Shown: positions 44,461-55,780 of the stretch, in pieces
Numbering within the stretch: the first letter of the stretch is position 1
Layout of the letters: each line of letters begins with the position of its first letter
Origin: Euclidia mi
Lineage: Eukaryota > Arthropoda > Insecta > Lepidoptera > Erebidae
Length of the DNA stretch: 64,000 nt
Direction of reading: 5' to 3'
Assembly (NCBI GenBank): GCA_944739405.2
Contig: OX123186.2
Location: 15,493,552-15,557,551, forward strand
The notes under the pieces: generated by a model
What the model saw: only the letters and a program-made list of their open reading frames with translations
What the model was told of the DNA's origin: nothing
The model's database searches: none
Program-made: the position numbers and the translations under genes

Positions 44461-45253
44461 AGAAATTTATAACATTAAAAGAAAAATATGTAGCATAAAT
44501 TATCGGGGGGAAATTCATTACAGTGTTTCTACAATTGCAAAATTCAGAATAATGAATTTCATGCTCCTTGGTTAATTATCTTATAAAAAAATCTCATAGT
44601 TCAAAATACTAATTTAGATCTGTGGTTTTCGCTTTACATGGCTAAAATAAAATTAAGCATATTTTTAAAACAAAGGCGTTATAAAAGACAGTTTTGTAAT
44701 ATTATTTAAGAAGACAGTTAATGCATTTAAGACAAGGCAGTTTCCTCGTATAGTGAAAAGCAAGTTGGAAACTTTTCAACTTGTTAGTGTTTCATTTTGT
44801 TTGTGATGCTGATCATTCTCTTTATGCCAGTGTTTGCATCGTACACAGATGCCACAAGGTTATACGTAGACGAATGAAAAAAATTGAATATAAGGCTGAA
44901 TAGAAAGCTTCACATTTTTTATGTTTTTGGTCTGTACGTGAAAGTTTCCTTCCTTCTTTCTTCCTTTGTGACGATATTGGATACAATATTATAATTTGGA
45001 AATCTTACACCTATTAAATGTAGCACTTTTTTTGCTTTGGACTATGTCATGTGGACATTTTTATATAAATGATTACATGCTTAAGAAAATATTCTCGTGT
45101 ATTAATATGCTTACACGGTCACGAACTACAGCGGCGGCGGCAGCGGCGAGCGATTTCGATTTACATGGCACGTTTGCTCTGACACGACATCGGCCACGGC
45201 GGAGTAAAGCGCCCCATGTACATTGAAATTGCTTGCCGCTGCCGCCCGCGGCT
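44461..45253. other. No gene recognised; GCN repeat
   Basis: AT-rich until 45130, then a short 'gcggcggcggcagcggcg' run and a GC-rich stretch up to the LINE tail. Alanine-rich frames here are products of that run. Confidence 0.45.
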
Positions 45254-45650
45254 GTCTTCTTCTTCTTCTGCCTGCCCTGTTCCCATATCATTTGGGGTCG
45301 ACACTCTCTCTGGAGTCGGTCCCTCATGTCTGAGGATCGTGGTCAGCATCAGGGTTGCATCTGGAGCGGATGATCTGCCTCCATTAGTTTCTGTTCAGCG
45401 CGTCCCTCACGACCGTGTAGAATTTGGTGGACGACGAGACTTTAATTTGATCTGTCCATCTTGTTCGTGAACGACCGCGCGATCTTTTGCCTTCGGTGTT
45501 CCCAACCACAATGAGTTTTGTTAAATTTTCGCTTCCTCTGCGTACTGTGTGGCCAAAGTAAGAAAGAATGCGTTGTTGGCATATGGTGGACAAGCGAGTT
45601 TTTATTTGGATCTGGGTGAGGATAGATGCATTGGTGCGTCTGGCTGGGGT
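45254..45650 (-). pseudogene. RTE-like LINE 3' end with (gaa)n tail
   Basis: Minus-strand frames give 'QQRILSYFGHTVRRGSENL', 'GRSRTRWTDQI' and 'TVVRDALNRN', then after a shift the terminal residues and a 'gaagaagaagaag' tail. This is a different family from the one at 25653. The copy is 5'-truncated. Confidence 0.7.
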
Positions 45651-45711
45651 CGGCGCAGAATGTCTTTTTCTTCCATTCTCTTCTATTAGATGTCATCTGA
45701 ACATTCACACC

Positions 45712-46020
45712 CTATTCATTCATGTCATCTTTCACACAATCCTTCCATCTGTTCTTTGGTCTCCCTCTTGCTTTATGTCCCTCAACTCTCAAATTCATCA
45801 CTTTTCCAGTTACATGATTTTCATCCCTCCTCATAACATGCCCATACCACGCCAAACGATTTCCTTTCAGATTTTCTTGCACCGGTGTAACTTTCAAACT
45901 ACCCCTAATATACTCATTTCTAATTTTATCCATCCTTGTCACCCCACACATCCATCTCAACATCCTCATCACTTCTACATGCAATCTTCCTTATACTTCA
46001 CGGCCTAGCATTCCGATCGA
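45712..46020 (-). pseudogene. RTE-like LINE RT C-terminal fragment
   Basis: The frame 45984-45712 reads 'EVMRMLRWMCGVTRMDKIRN', 'GNRLAWYGHVMRRDENH' and 'GRPKNRWKDCVKDDM', the end of an RTE-type protein. The upstream catalytic part is missing. It touches the next LINE end, so one may have inserted into the other. Confidence 0.8.
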
Positions 46021-46520
46021 TACAGTGCGACAGGTCTTATAACGGCGGCTGTATAAGTATATACATATTTCATATGTGCCTATACTTTTCGCAAAAATAA
46101 TATCTTTTAGAAGTAAGACTTTTGAAATTGAATTAAGCCGACTGTAAAATAACCCACAATACGCTTTACATCGTTGCACCACTTGGAACTGGATTCGATT
46201 TTGAGCTTTTACTCTTGCGTATTTCTCAATCCGTATATAAGATTGTATTTTCAGAGTACACGCAACTAATTATCCGTTTCTTTAGCCGCGAATTAATTTT
46301 AGTTTTCAGCTTAAAATTTTTCCAATTTATATTTTTGCTTTTCAGTCAGTATCAATAGACCTCGGCTATTTGAAATATTTTTAAGGTTAAAAGAAGCGTA
46401 TATTCTGACACAGGGTTATAAAATACGGTTTAATCCTTTAATATGCAACTTTAATAATGTGAAAAGAGTGAGGCATAGCAAAATTAGAATATTGGTTTAT
46501 TCTATTATTGCTCTATTTTC

Positions 46521-46665
46521 AGTTACAGAAGAGTATGCGTGAGAAACTTGATGGGAGTGAGTGAAGCAAGAGAGGTATGTCAGGATCGTTGCAAATGGCG
46601 TTCCATAGTCTCTGCTTACCCCTCCGGGAAACAGGCGTGAGTCTATGTATGTATGTATGTATATT
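46521..46665 (+). mobile_element. LINE 3' tail, same family as 25653-26152
   Basis: 'gagaaacttgatgggagtga', 'aggtatgtcaggatcgttgc' and 'cccctccgggaaacaggcgt' match the other copy nearly exactly, and it ends in (tatg)n. Only the last 145 bases remain. Confidence 0.8.
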
Positions 46666-46669
46666 ACGT

Positions 46670-47140
46670 ATCTAACAACAGTCATAAGCCATAATATTAC
46701 TTAAAATTTATAGACAACTCTAATTAGGAGTGCAAGTCAGGTGCTGGTTCACAAACAATAGGACACTTACTAGCTTGTCCTGTGTGCCCTAATGCCTGCA
46801 CGTTACAGGAATTTATGGACGTTACAACAGAAACCACACTCGTAGCTAAGTTTTGGGCTGATTCGATTTAGATTGCCATCGACACGCTAAGAAGTTGACG
46901 TAAAATGTTAAAACCTATCTGATATACATCTTCACAATGATGAAGATGTTTGATTATTACAATCGCAGTGCCCAGGCTACTGAAGCTAGAAACGTGAAAC
47001 TTGGACAGTGGCGCGCGTTCGCCTTATATGACGTAAGCACTCACTTATAACTTTTTTTTGTATGGGCGGACGAAGCCACAAACAATACTTGTAATCAATA
47101 TTATTTCAGAAACCATAAACGTCTCCAGATATTATCTTCT
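46670..47140. other. No gene recognised
   Basis: AT-rich, no repeat boundary seen. Confidence 0.5.
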
Positions 47141-47144
47141 ATAA

Positions 47145-47345
47145 TATAAAAATGAATCGCTGAATGTGTTGCTAAGCGCAAATCTCGAGAGCAGCTGAAC
47201 TGATTTCACTAATTCTTTTTTTATAATATTCCATGAAGTATTAGGATGGTTCTAACGGCGAGAAAAAAATATAAAAAAATGCTTGAGAGGTGTCAGGGGA
47301 CACCCGGATGGAACGAAGTTCCTTTCGATTAATTAGTGAAGGATT
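47145..47345 (+). mobile_element. Helitron-like interior
   Basis: 'aatgaatcgctgaatgtgtt' and 'gcgcaaatctcgagagcagc' are standard phrases of another lepidopteran Helitron-like family. The ends are lost. Confidence 0.5.
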
Positions 47346-47400
47346 CGTAATAATTTTTGTTTAAGTTATAATATATTTTTTCTATTATTAACAAATGTAA

Positions 47401-47608
47401 TCTTAATATATAAAATCCTTGCGTTACTGACTGACTGACAGACACGCTACAGCCGAAACTATTGGGCGCAGGAGGCTGAAATTTGGCATGTATGTTCCTT
47501 GGGGACCGTAGGGGTGCACTAAGAAGGGATTGCCCGAAATTCCCACGGGATCGACCAAAACGGGTAAATTAAATAAAAAATGCAGGCGTAGCTGCTGGCG
47601 TCATTTAG
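47401..47608 (+). mobile_element. Small Helitron-like element (208 bp)
   Basis: It starts TC ('tcttaatatataaaatcctt') and ends with the hairpin 'gcaggcgtagctgc' 14 bases before 'tttag' and T, where family members have CTAG. An inverted relative lies at 48251-48456. Confidence 0.7.
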
Positions 47609-47662
47609 TGTAATATAAACTTAATCAGTAGGCTCAATTTTAGTAATAATTGTTAATTTTAC

Positions 47663-48021
47663 AAAAAATGTTCCGTTCGCCATCTTGGATCCCCAAATAA
47701 ATGTCATTTAAGTTATCAGAATGCATGATAGCCCCAAAAATTAAACCCATATTAATTTTATTGAAAATGTCCCGTCCGCCATCTTGGATTCACAAATAGA
47801 TGTCATTTTCGTGACCAGAATCCATAAAAACCCCGAAAATTATACAAATATTGATTTTATTAAAAATGTCCCGTCCGCTATCTTGGATTCCCAAATAGAT
47901 GTCATTTTCGTGATCAGAATCCATAAAAACCCCGAAAATGATACCCATATTAATTTTATTAAAAATGTCCCGTCCGCCATCTTGGATTCCCAAATGGATG
48001 TCATTTTCGTGATCAGAAAGC

Positions 48022-48055
<34 letters not shown>

Positions 48056-48235
48056 GACAGAGAAACATGCGCACGCCGCACGGCTTACTATAGCAAAAAG
48101 TGTCGTTACAACTTTTCGTCTTAATTTTTTCCGTCTAGCCCCGTCTAGCCCCTTTGCAACGCGCGATAAGAAACTTTGTTCTAAAAAAATTACAAATCGA
48201 CTGTTAGGCGGTACGAAGTTCGCCGGGTCAGCTAG
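47663..48235 (+). mobile_element. Helitron 3' part with minisatellite (left arm)
   Basis: About four units of roughly 100 bp (47663-48020), each with 'cgccatcttggat' and 'agatgtcattttcgtgatca', are followed by a short (ga)n run at 48023-48052. The 3' end has the hairpin 'ggcggtacgaagttcgcc' and 'gggtcagctag' then T (CTAG at 48232-48235). The 5' end is not identified. Confidence 0.75.
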
Positions 48236-48250
48236 TATTATATAAAGACA

Positions 48251-48456
48251 CTAGAGGACGCCAGCAGCTACGCCTGCATTTTTTTTAAATTTACCCGTTT
48301 GGCCGATCCCGTGGGAATTTCGGGAAATCCCTTCTTAGTGCACCCCTACGGTCCCCAAGGAACATACATGCCAAATTTCAGCTTCCTGCGTCCAATAGTT
48401 TCGGCTGTAGCGTGTCTGTCAGTCAGTCAGTAACGCAAGGATTTTATATATTAAGA
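48251..48456 (-). mobile_element. Small Helitron-like element (left arm)
   Basis: Minus strand: TC start at 48456, hairpin 'gcaggcgtagctgc', CTAG at 48254-48251 then T. With 47401-47608 it forms an inverted pair around the Helitron end at 48235. Confidence 0.75.
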
Positions 48457-48869
48457 TTTTGTATTTATTTGTGACACGTCATATCATTCTATATCCTTGA
48501 AACAGTGACCTTGTTTCTTTCTGAATTCAGATATATCGTTCAAAGAGTTGAGTTAACTCCTCAAAGGTAACAAAATATTCCGACAAAAGGTCTACGTCCG
48601 ATACAAAGCGTTGGAACCTCGTTCGTGTCAGCCATATTTATTGTGTAACAAAGTCGTTCTGATGTTTTTTTACATATGTTACTCGATTTTTAATGGGTTG
48701 TTTAACTTTTAAGCATTAGTAACCATTCTGTCAAGAGCTTAATGTTGGTCCCACACAACTTGCATAATATGCTCCGCGTCGGAAGCAAAATAGATTTATG
48801 TACATAATATTTTATTATCTAAAATACGAGCAGTTATCATAAAACAAACATTTATATTTTATATTATTA

Positions 48870-49236
48870 TTTAGCCGTGTGGTTGTCGGCATAGAATACA
48901 AGTGTCACCACACCCTATCTTCCCGTGGGTGTCGTAAGAGGCGACTAAGGGATAACACGATGCAAATACCATCTTTGCGTAGAGACGGAAAACTCGACAT
49001 CAAACCCTATACGACTGCCTCGTTGGTCTCGCGGCATAAATGTGCGCGTGGGCAGTGTTATTGGGTTTTTTTATCACAAAATTCTCAGTAGCAGCACGGA
49101 GTCTGGGAATGTGCCCGGTACGGCAATAGGCTCGCCCCTTATTACGTGGTACTAAAGTATATCTGGCGAAAAGTGGGTGTAGAAATACACCTCTGCCTAC
49201 CTCTTCGGGGTTATAGACGTGAGACTATGTATGTAT
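48870..49236 (+). mobile_element. Two joined SINE pieces (left arm)
   Basis: 48870-49011 is a 'gccgtgtggttgtcggcata' head. 49012-49236 is the 'cctcgttggtctcgcggc' family with a deletion that removed its B box, still ending in the shared tail. The same deletion is in the right arm. Confidence 0.7.
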
Positions 49237-49700
49237 GTTATATCTTAATATATATATTTCTTGTGTGCGTGTGTATGTAATTGAACTCCTCCTAAACGAC
49301 TGGACTGATCTTGATGAAATTTTTTGTATGTGTTCAAGGGGACTTGAGAATGGTTTAGATTCACAATTTAGTCCACTGGAAAGTGTTTATTGTACTTAAT
49401 TTTTAATTTGTAAGTAGTTGTGGATGTTGGAATGTTTCACATTAGAACCGACGGACTGATCTGCTATCGCAGTGTCAAATCTTATAATAATTATTTCGTC
49501 AAGGAGTACATCGAAACCTTACCTGAATAATAAAACATTAAACAATAAAGATTTCGAGTCGACAACATATATCCGCAAAATTCGGATTGTCGAGTATTTT
49601 GTTAAATTTTAATGGTTCTGACAGACAAATCACATTCGCCATATTGGCCACTCTAGCAAAACGCGGAAAACGCCACAGGTACCGGATACCATTTTGAGTA

Positions 49701-50683
49701 TAGTCCGTTCACAGTTATTTTACCTCTAGCTGTTAGATTGGCCAACCTGGGCGTTGTGTTGCTATATTTGGTATATAATATTCCCATTTTAAATATACAT
49801 TATTTCTAAAAATGTATTCATTTTTTATTACCTACGCGATCGTATTAAAAATATTGGAAGTAATGTTTGTAACAAAACCTCTTGATATTGGCATGGCTAT
49901 ATGCATGTATATTTATTTTCTTACGAAGTAACTAATTTCCTATGAAGATAAGTAGTTATAATAAAAATGTTGTCTATTTAGTATACAAAGGTAAACGCAT
50001 CATAATTACGTCGACGTGAGGTTCTAATTATCAAATAAAAAAACTGCAAATTTAATTTTCATATTTATTTTGAATAAGAATGATGTGGGTGTAATATTAC
50101 ACCTCTGCCTACCCCTTCATGGAAACAGGCGTGAGTCTATAAAAATGATCCATGTGGACTGCCAATGTTATGATGATTCGTAACTGCTGTCAGATTCTCG
50201 GACTGCCCATGATGATTCGTAACTGCTGTCAGATTCTGTATCAGACTCAATATTTAATTCTATTATGAACCTGTCCATTTCAGCATCCGTAGACCCATCT
50301 GTTTCACGAAGCATTTCTTCAATGTGGCGCACATGTTTGCATTGTTTTTGTCAGTCTTCTGCAGTGATAGATAGAAAAGCTTCTTCAGCTAAATTCACAA
50401 TGTTGGCTGCCTCTTGCTCTAAATTTTTGCTCGTGACTCGCCTTTTAATGAGACTCCACATAAATTCAATTGCGGTTAGCTCGCAGTGGTATGGCGGTAA
50501 TCTAACCACTTTGCGGCCATGAGCTTCAAGCATTTGAATTTTTGAAGCATTTCCACTAATATTGGGTAAAATGTTATACATGGGCAACCCTATTTTACAT
50601 TCCTGTCATCACAGAGTACAATTCCAACATAAAGAAAATAAACACCGACATGTGTCAGAGGTAAAATAACTGTGAACGGACTG
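49701..50683. mobile_element. Mariner-like element in left arm only (983 bp)
   Basis: It is flanked by TA at 49699-49700 and 50684-50685. Terminal inverted repeats are 27 bases (49701-49727 and 50657-50683) with only the outermost base different; they begin 'agtccgttcacagttatttt'. The right arm has the empty site with one TA. It is internally deleted and contains a SINE-tail scrap and a 29-base direct repeat (50171-50199 and 50210-50238). Confidence 0.9.
50351..50587 (-). pseudogene. Tc1/mariner-type transposase fragment
   Basis: The frame reads 'VRLPPYHCELTAIEFMWSLI', then a basic 'KRRVTSKN'. This is the C-terminal DDE_3-type block with its catalytic Glu (family members read PPY...NPIE). 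Only about 75 residues remain, so this copy could move only with an enzyme supplied elsewhere. Confidence 0.75.
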
Positions 50684-51015
50684 TACTACTAAGTCTTAGT
50701 ACTAAGAAGTTTGTATGTGTAAATACTTTTTGCAGTTATATTTCTTAAACAGTTAAAACGACAACTATGGAAGTATCCGTCCAACAAAGGAGATTTGTAT
50801 CAAATATAAAAAATAAAATAAAATGTCTTTACTAATATAATAAAGCGAAAGAGTTTGTTTGTTTTTTTTGTTTGTTTGTTTGTTTGAATGCGCTAATCTC
50901 AGAAACTACCGGTCGGATCTTAATAAATATTTTTGTATACGATAGCCCAGTTATTCCGGAAGGCTATAGGCTATATAACATAACGCTTCAACCCTTTAGG
51001 GCCGCGCAAAAGGCT

Positions 51016-51454
51016 AAAAAAATTGGGCAAGTGCGAGTCGGACTCGCGCACGAAGGGTTCACGTAAACGGAAAATCACGTTCGTTGTATGTATACTTAAA
51101 TACTTTATAAGTTTCTACCTGTTTATTAAGATCGAGTAACAAATTGCTTAAAAATTATGTTTGTTGTATGGGAGCCCCCCTTTATTATTTACTTTTTTTA
51201 AATTTAATTATTTATTTTGAAAGGTAATATACAACTACATATTCTGTGAAAATTTAAAGCGTCTACCTGTTACAGTTAGTAATTTTGACCAAAATATACG
51301 AAAAATAACACGTTTTTTGTATGTGACCTCCCCTTAATATTTTCTTTTATTTTTATTTTTAGTATTTGTTGTTATAGCGGCAACCGAAATACATAATTTG
51401 TGCAAATTTCAGCTTTCTAGCTATCATGGTTTATGAGATACAGCCTGGTGACAG

Positions 51455-51486
<32 letters not shown>

Positions 51487-51545
51487 CGGAGGCTTAGTAA
51501 TAGGGTTCCGTTTTTTACCTTTTAGGTACGGAACCCTAAAAAGCT
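51016..51545 (+). repeat. Nested interspersed repeat (left arm)
   Basis: It begins 'attgggcaagtgcgagtcgg', has an (acag)n-like stretch, and ends in a hairpin, 'agggttccgt ... acggaaccct' (about 51502-51538). The surrounding Helitron text resumes after it. It is a widespread lepidopteran repeat; I do not know its class. Confidence 0.65.
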
Positions 51546-51769
51546 AAAAGATAATCATGTCGGCTAATCTAGCAGTCGGATTTTAAAAATTATTATTGCC
51601 TATGATAGCCCAATTATTCCGAAAGGCTATAGGCTATATAAAATTACGCCACAACTTTTAGGGGTCAGACAAAAATAATAAAATGGTCAAACGAGAAGGG
51701 GGAGGGTTGGGTCAAAGGCAAAAAAAGGCTAAACGAATAGGATACAATCTATATGGGTATCGTTTTCGA

Positions 51770-52600
51770 GATTTTCGGGACGCTGATTTAAAATATGAAA
51801 TTTATTTAGTGATCCAAAATGGCGGACGGGAAATCAAAGATGGCGGATGAGAAAATTTAAAAAATCAATATGGGTATCACTTTCGATATTTTAAGGGGTG
51901 GGGAATCGAAATACAACATCTATTTCATGATCAAAGATGGCGGATGGGAAATCAAAGATGGCGGATGGGAAAATTAAAAAAAGTCAATATTGGTATCGAC
52001 TGCGATGTTAAATGGGATGGGGAATCCAAATACAACATCTGTTTCGTGATTCAAGATGGTAGATGGGAAATCAAAGATGGCGGATGGGAAAATTTAAAAA
52101 ATCAATATGGCTATCGTCTCTGATGATTTAAGGGATGGAGAATCCAAATACAACATCTATTTCGTGATCAAAGATGGCGGATAGGAAATCAAAGATGGCG
52201 GACGGCATTTTTTTTAAAAGTCAATATGGGTATCGTTTCCGATATTTTAAGGAATGGGGAATTCAAAAACACCATCTATTTCGTGATCAAAGATGGCGGA
52301 TAGGGAATTTAAAAAAATTCAATATGGGTATCGTCTCCGATGTTTAAAGGGGTGGGGAATCCAAATACAACATCTATTTCGTGATTCAAGATGGTGGATG
52401 GGAAATCAAAGATGGCGGATGGAAAAATTTAAAAAATCAATATGGGTATCGTCTCTGATGATTTAAGGGATGATGAATCCAAATACAACATCTATTTCAT
52501 GATCAAAGATGGCGGATAGGAAATCAAAGATGGCGGACGGGTTTTTTTTTAAAGTCGATATGGATATCGTCTCCGATATTTTAAGGAATGGGGAATTCAA
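51770..52600 (+). repeat. Minisatellite, about 118-bp unit (left arm)
   Basis: Units contain 'atcaatatgggtatcgtctc', 'aatccaaatacaacatctat' and pairs of 'aaagatggcggatggg'. About seven units, imperfect. One unit more than in the right arm. Confidence 0.85.
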
Positions 52601-52801
52601 TATTATATATAAAAATCTATGTTTGTTTGTTCAGTATTTATAGACCCTGAAATGATAAGAGATTAAGCGCTAAGTCAATGGTATTTTTGGAAAAGGGGCT
52701 TGGAAAAAAGGGAATTAAATAAAAACTCTTAAAAAGGCGAAACGGAGTTCGCTGGGTCAGCTAGTATTATACTGTTTAATTAAATCCAGTATTTTTCAGT
52801 A

Positions 52802-53919
52802 AAGGGGAATGACCAAGCGACTAAGGGAATTGGTATCGGTATAAATATTACTGTGCCAAGATGAAACCAATGTTTTGAGATTCGTAGTAATATGTAGTTT
52901 CATAAAAACTAAACATCATATTCGTAATTTGCCGGGTTTCAGAGAAATAGATAGGTGAACTTTAAAAGTCATAATGCCAAACTGGCGGTCAGTCAATATG
53001 ACTTACCGGAGTGGGTGAATTCCAAGCTGATAGAGTAGTGTAGATGTTATCATTCACTTCCTTAATGACTGCCAAATTCCATGCTACAGCTGAAGGAAAT
53101 AGTACAGCGACGCAAGGAAGTTGCTACGATGGCGATAATATCACAATCAGTATAAACAAGGAATCTCTGTCGCAAAAAATAAAATATATGTAGGAGTCCT
53201 TTTCTCAAATATAGTTTAATAGTTAACATACAAAATCACACATACAAATACTAACAACAAACACTGATAATCCAAAAAAGGAACGGACGAAAACAAACAA
53301 ACTTGACAAGTGGGGTACAATGTTGCCAGCATATAAAAAAAGGATTTATATTAAAAATCGATTACGAATTTGGATAGTTTGTATGCGATGTTACGTGTTC
53401 CGAGAAACATAAGTTGTTAGATTTTTAAATACAGAAAAAGGCACAAGTATTTAATAATTAATTATAAAAAAGACTTTCAACCAAATATTTTTTTGTACGA
53501 TCTCATACAGTTAGTTTTAAGAACTAACTATATCGAATTTAGTTAAGTTTTGAATTAATGACAAAATAAGTAACTTTTTATAATACAAACATATGTGTAT
53601 ACGTTGTTTTAAAATTATATATGTTTTAAATATTCATATTTACAAAAATAATTGCATTTAACATATTTTAACGATTGCGATCATGTAGAAAATCGATTAA
53701 AAGTTTAATAATGTTACCACAACAAAAATACTCCCTAACGGAAATTCACGTTACCAAATATAACGACTGTTAATTCTTGTTATGTTTTCCGGCAAATGTG
53801 AGACTCCATATTACGTTATAACAGCATTATAATTATAAACAAAAATTATCCACATCACGAACTCGTGACACAGCTCAGATCATAAGCATCAAGCGATACC
53901 GAAAATGGTCATTCCCCTT
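52802..53919. mobile_element. TA-flanked DNA transposon (left arm, 1,118 bp)
   Basis: TA at 52800-52801 and 53920-53921; 14-base terminal inverted repeats 'aaggggaatgacca'. AT-rich interior, no transposase. Present in both arms. Confidence 0.8.
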
Positions 53920-53921
53920 TA

Positions 53922-54965
53922 AATAGTAAAAGAATAGCAATATCCAGCCATTTCGACTGGCCCCTGTATATATATAGTGACCCTCAGATCTCTCATAGAA
54001 GTCGTAGTCAAAATGATTCAATTGTCATTCAAGGCCGTATCTTTGATACAGTATTCACCGAAATTAATATATCTAAACGTTATATAACGTAGATGAATTC
54101 TTTGACAACGAAAAGGAAAAGTGACTCAAAAGTTGCTGTCAAACCTGCATCAATTTTGTAATGACGTGGCGACAGTGGAATAAGTGTATCGCTAGCAGAT
54201 GTATAGTATTGTCTAAATGGTCCTAAGTCCATATTTCTTTGTAGATTTCAATTGCGGCAATATTTTGTAGAATTTTCTTGAATTCGCCACATATAAAAAT
54301 ATGTAGATACACACAGATAAAAGTATGGAGAGACCTTTTATGAATTTATGTTTTAATGTAACGACGATGTGGAGATATTAATTGAAACATTACAATTAAA
54401 ATTTACCTGAAATATTCGAAAGAATTGCAAGACTTTCTTGGGCTTGTTACGCTTACAGCCACATAAAAAGTACTAAGAAAGGCAAATGAAAAATTGGTAA
54501 ATAAAATAATTTAGAATCAGTAAAACAAATTATTGTGATGAAGTTAATAACAATAATTTAAGATCAGTTTCCAGGTATAGGTAGCACGACTTTGACATAC
54601 TTTTAATCGTATAGTATAGACCATCTATGTACAGCAGCATAAATAAATCCAAGATTAATAATTTAGCTCGCAAAATCAAAACAGATTACATCGTGTAACA
54701 AGCAAATTATATACAATCCATGGCGTCCATCACAATATACGAACAATGATCTGTCTACGTGAAGAGTTGTGAGCTCAACAAACGCGGCACACATGCATAT
54801 GCAAGCGTATGCTAATAGCGCTGAACGTTTGTCAACCATACATGGAAACACCTTTTGTATCAAACAATATGAGTTTAAATGTTTACCGGGTACGTTTATA
54901 CTACTGTATCTCTCGACTGGAATTGATACACTATGCCTGTGTGTGAGAAACCTCATATATTATGA
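53922..54965. other. No gene recognised (left arm)
   Basis: A 97-codon open frame (54956-54663) is conserved in the right arm only because the arms are nearly identical. It has no recognisable domain and no favourable context. Confidence 0.5.
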
Positions 54966-55069
54966 CTAGCTGAACCCATGGTCCCCCGCGTTACTTAGGG
55001 CTATTGCTCCTTATCCGTGGCCCACGGCCCAGCAAACAAACCTCATCAGCTTTATTATATTAGTGTAGA
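54966..55069 (-). mobile_element. Minimal Helitron-like relic, 104 bp (left arm)
   Basis: Minus strand: starts 'tctacactaatataataaag' (55069) and ends 'ccatgggttcagctag' then T (54966). Inside is a strong hairpin, 'gccgtgggccacgg'. It is little more than the two ends of a Helitron. Confidence 0.65.
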
Positions 55070-55403
55070 AGCCTATAGCCTTACTCTAGATAAATGGGAC
55101 TCAACACAAAAAAAAAAAATTAAATTTATACCAGTAGTTCCTGTCATCGTCTAAACTTTTGTTCAGTCTTTTATTTATTTGTCAGATTTTATTGCTGCCG
55201 CTCAGATGGAAACAGCGACAAATGGACAGACACCTTGAGTATGAAAGTAGTGTATTTAAAATGTTTCCTACGTACTGTGAGGTCGTGTTTTATACTGCGG
55301 CTCTTTTGTTTAACACTTTTCTCGGTGAGACCACTTGCATACTGTGAAAATAGAAATACATATAGACTACTTTTTTTACGCAACACCATCTAGTCCTCAA
55401 CTA

Positions 55404-55558
55404 GGTTTTTTTTTGTAAATACATAGATATTATATTCAGAAACACCCAGACCAAGATAAAGATCCATGTTCACGCACACAAATGTTTGACTTGAGCGGGC
55501 ATCGAACCCGCAACCTTCTGCGTAGCTTATACTCCCGCTTTGCCAACCGGTCGTCAAA
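55404..55558 (-). mobile_element. tRNA-derived SINE, 'ccggttgg' family (left arm)
   Basis: Minus strand: A box 'tggcaaagcgg', B box 'ggttcgatgcc', then 'gaacatggatctttatcttg' and an A-rich end. Confidence 0.8.
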
Positions 55559-55589
55559 CTGTTCTCGCTTCACCAACTTTATCTTGAAA

Positions 55590-55780
55590 TCTTTATATAT
55601 AAAATCCTTGCGTTACTGACTGACTGACAGACTACTCGGCGCAAGAAGCTGAAATTTAGCATGTATGTTTCTTGGGGACCGTAGGGGTGCACTAAGACGG
55701 GATTGCCCGAAATTCCCACGGGAACGGGCAAAACGGGAAATTGGAAAATATGCGCGTGCGAAGCCTTTGGCGTCGACTAG
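55590..55780 (+). mobile_element. Small Helitron-like element (left arm)
   Basis: TC start at 55590 ('tctttatatataaaatcctt') and CTAG at 55777-55780 then T. A diverged relative of 47401-47608 with a different 3' end. Confidence 0.7.

Larger units (their letters stand above)
50826..52764 (+). mobile_element. Non-autonomous Helitron-like element (left arm)
   Basis: Starts 'tctttactaatataataaag' and ends with the hairpin-forming 'gcgaaacggagttcgc', then 'tgggtcagctag' and T (CTAG at 52761-52764). The interior holds the phrase 'ataggctatata' twice, a nested repeat (51016-51545) and a minisatellite (51770-52600). No coding sequence. Confidence 0.8.

Noticed and set aside
45073..45327. Alanine-rich frames
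   Set aside because: Produced by a GCN trinucleotide run beside a LINE tail.
47663..48020. CRISPR-like regular repeats
   Set aside because: Units of about 100 bp are repeated whole with no unique spacers, in a eukaryotic Helitron. It is a minisatellite.
47784..48245. 153-codon open frame on the plus strand
   Set aside because: It is the translation of a minisatellite and a (ga)n run inside a Helitron; the same frame appears in the mirror arm for the same reason.
54663..54956. 97-codon frame found in both palindrome arms
   Set aside because: Conservation between arms reflects recent duplication, not selection; there is no domain or start context.
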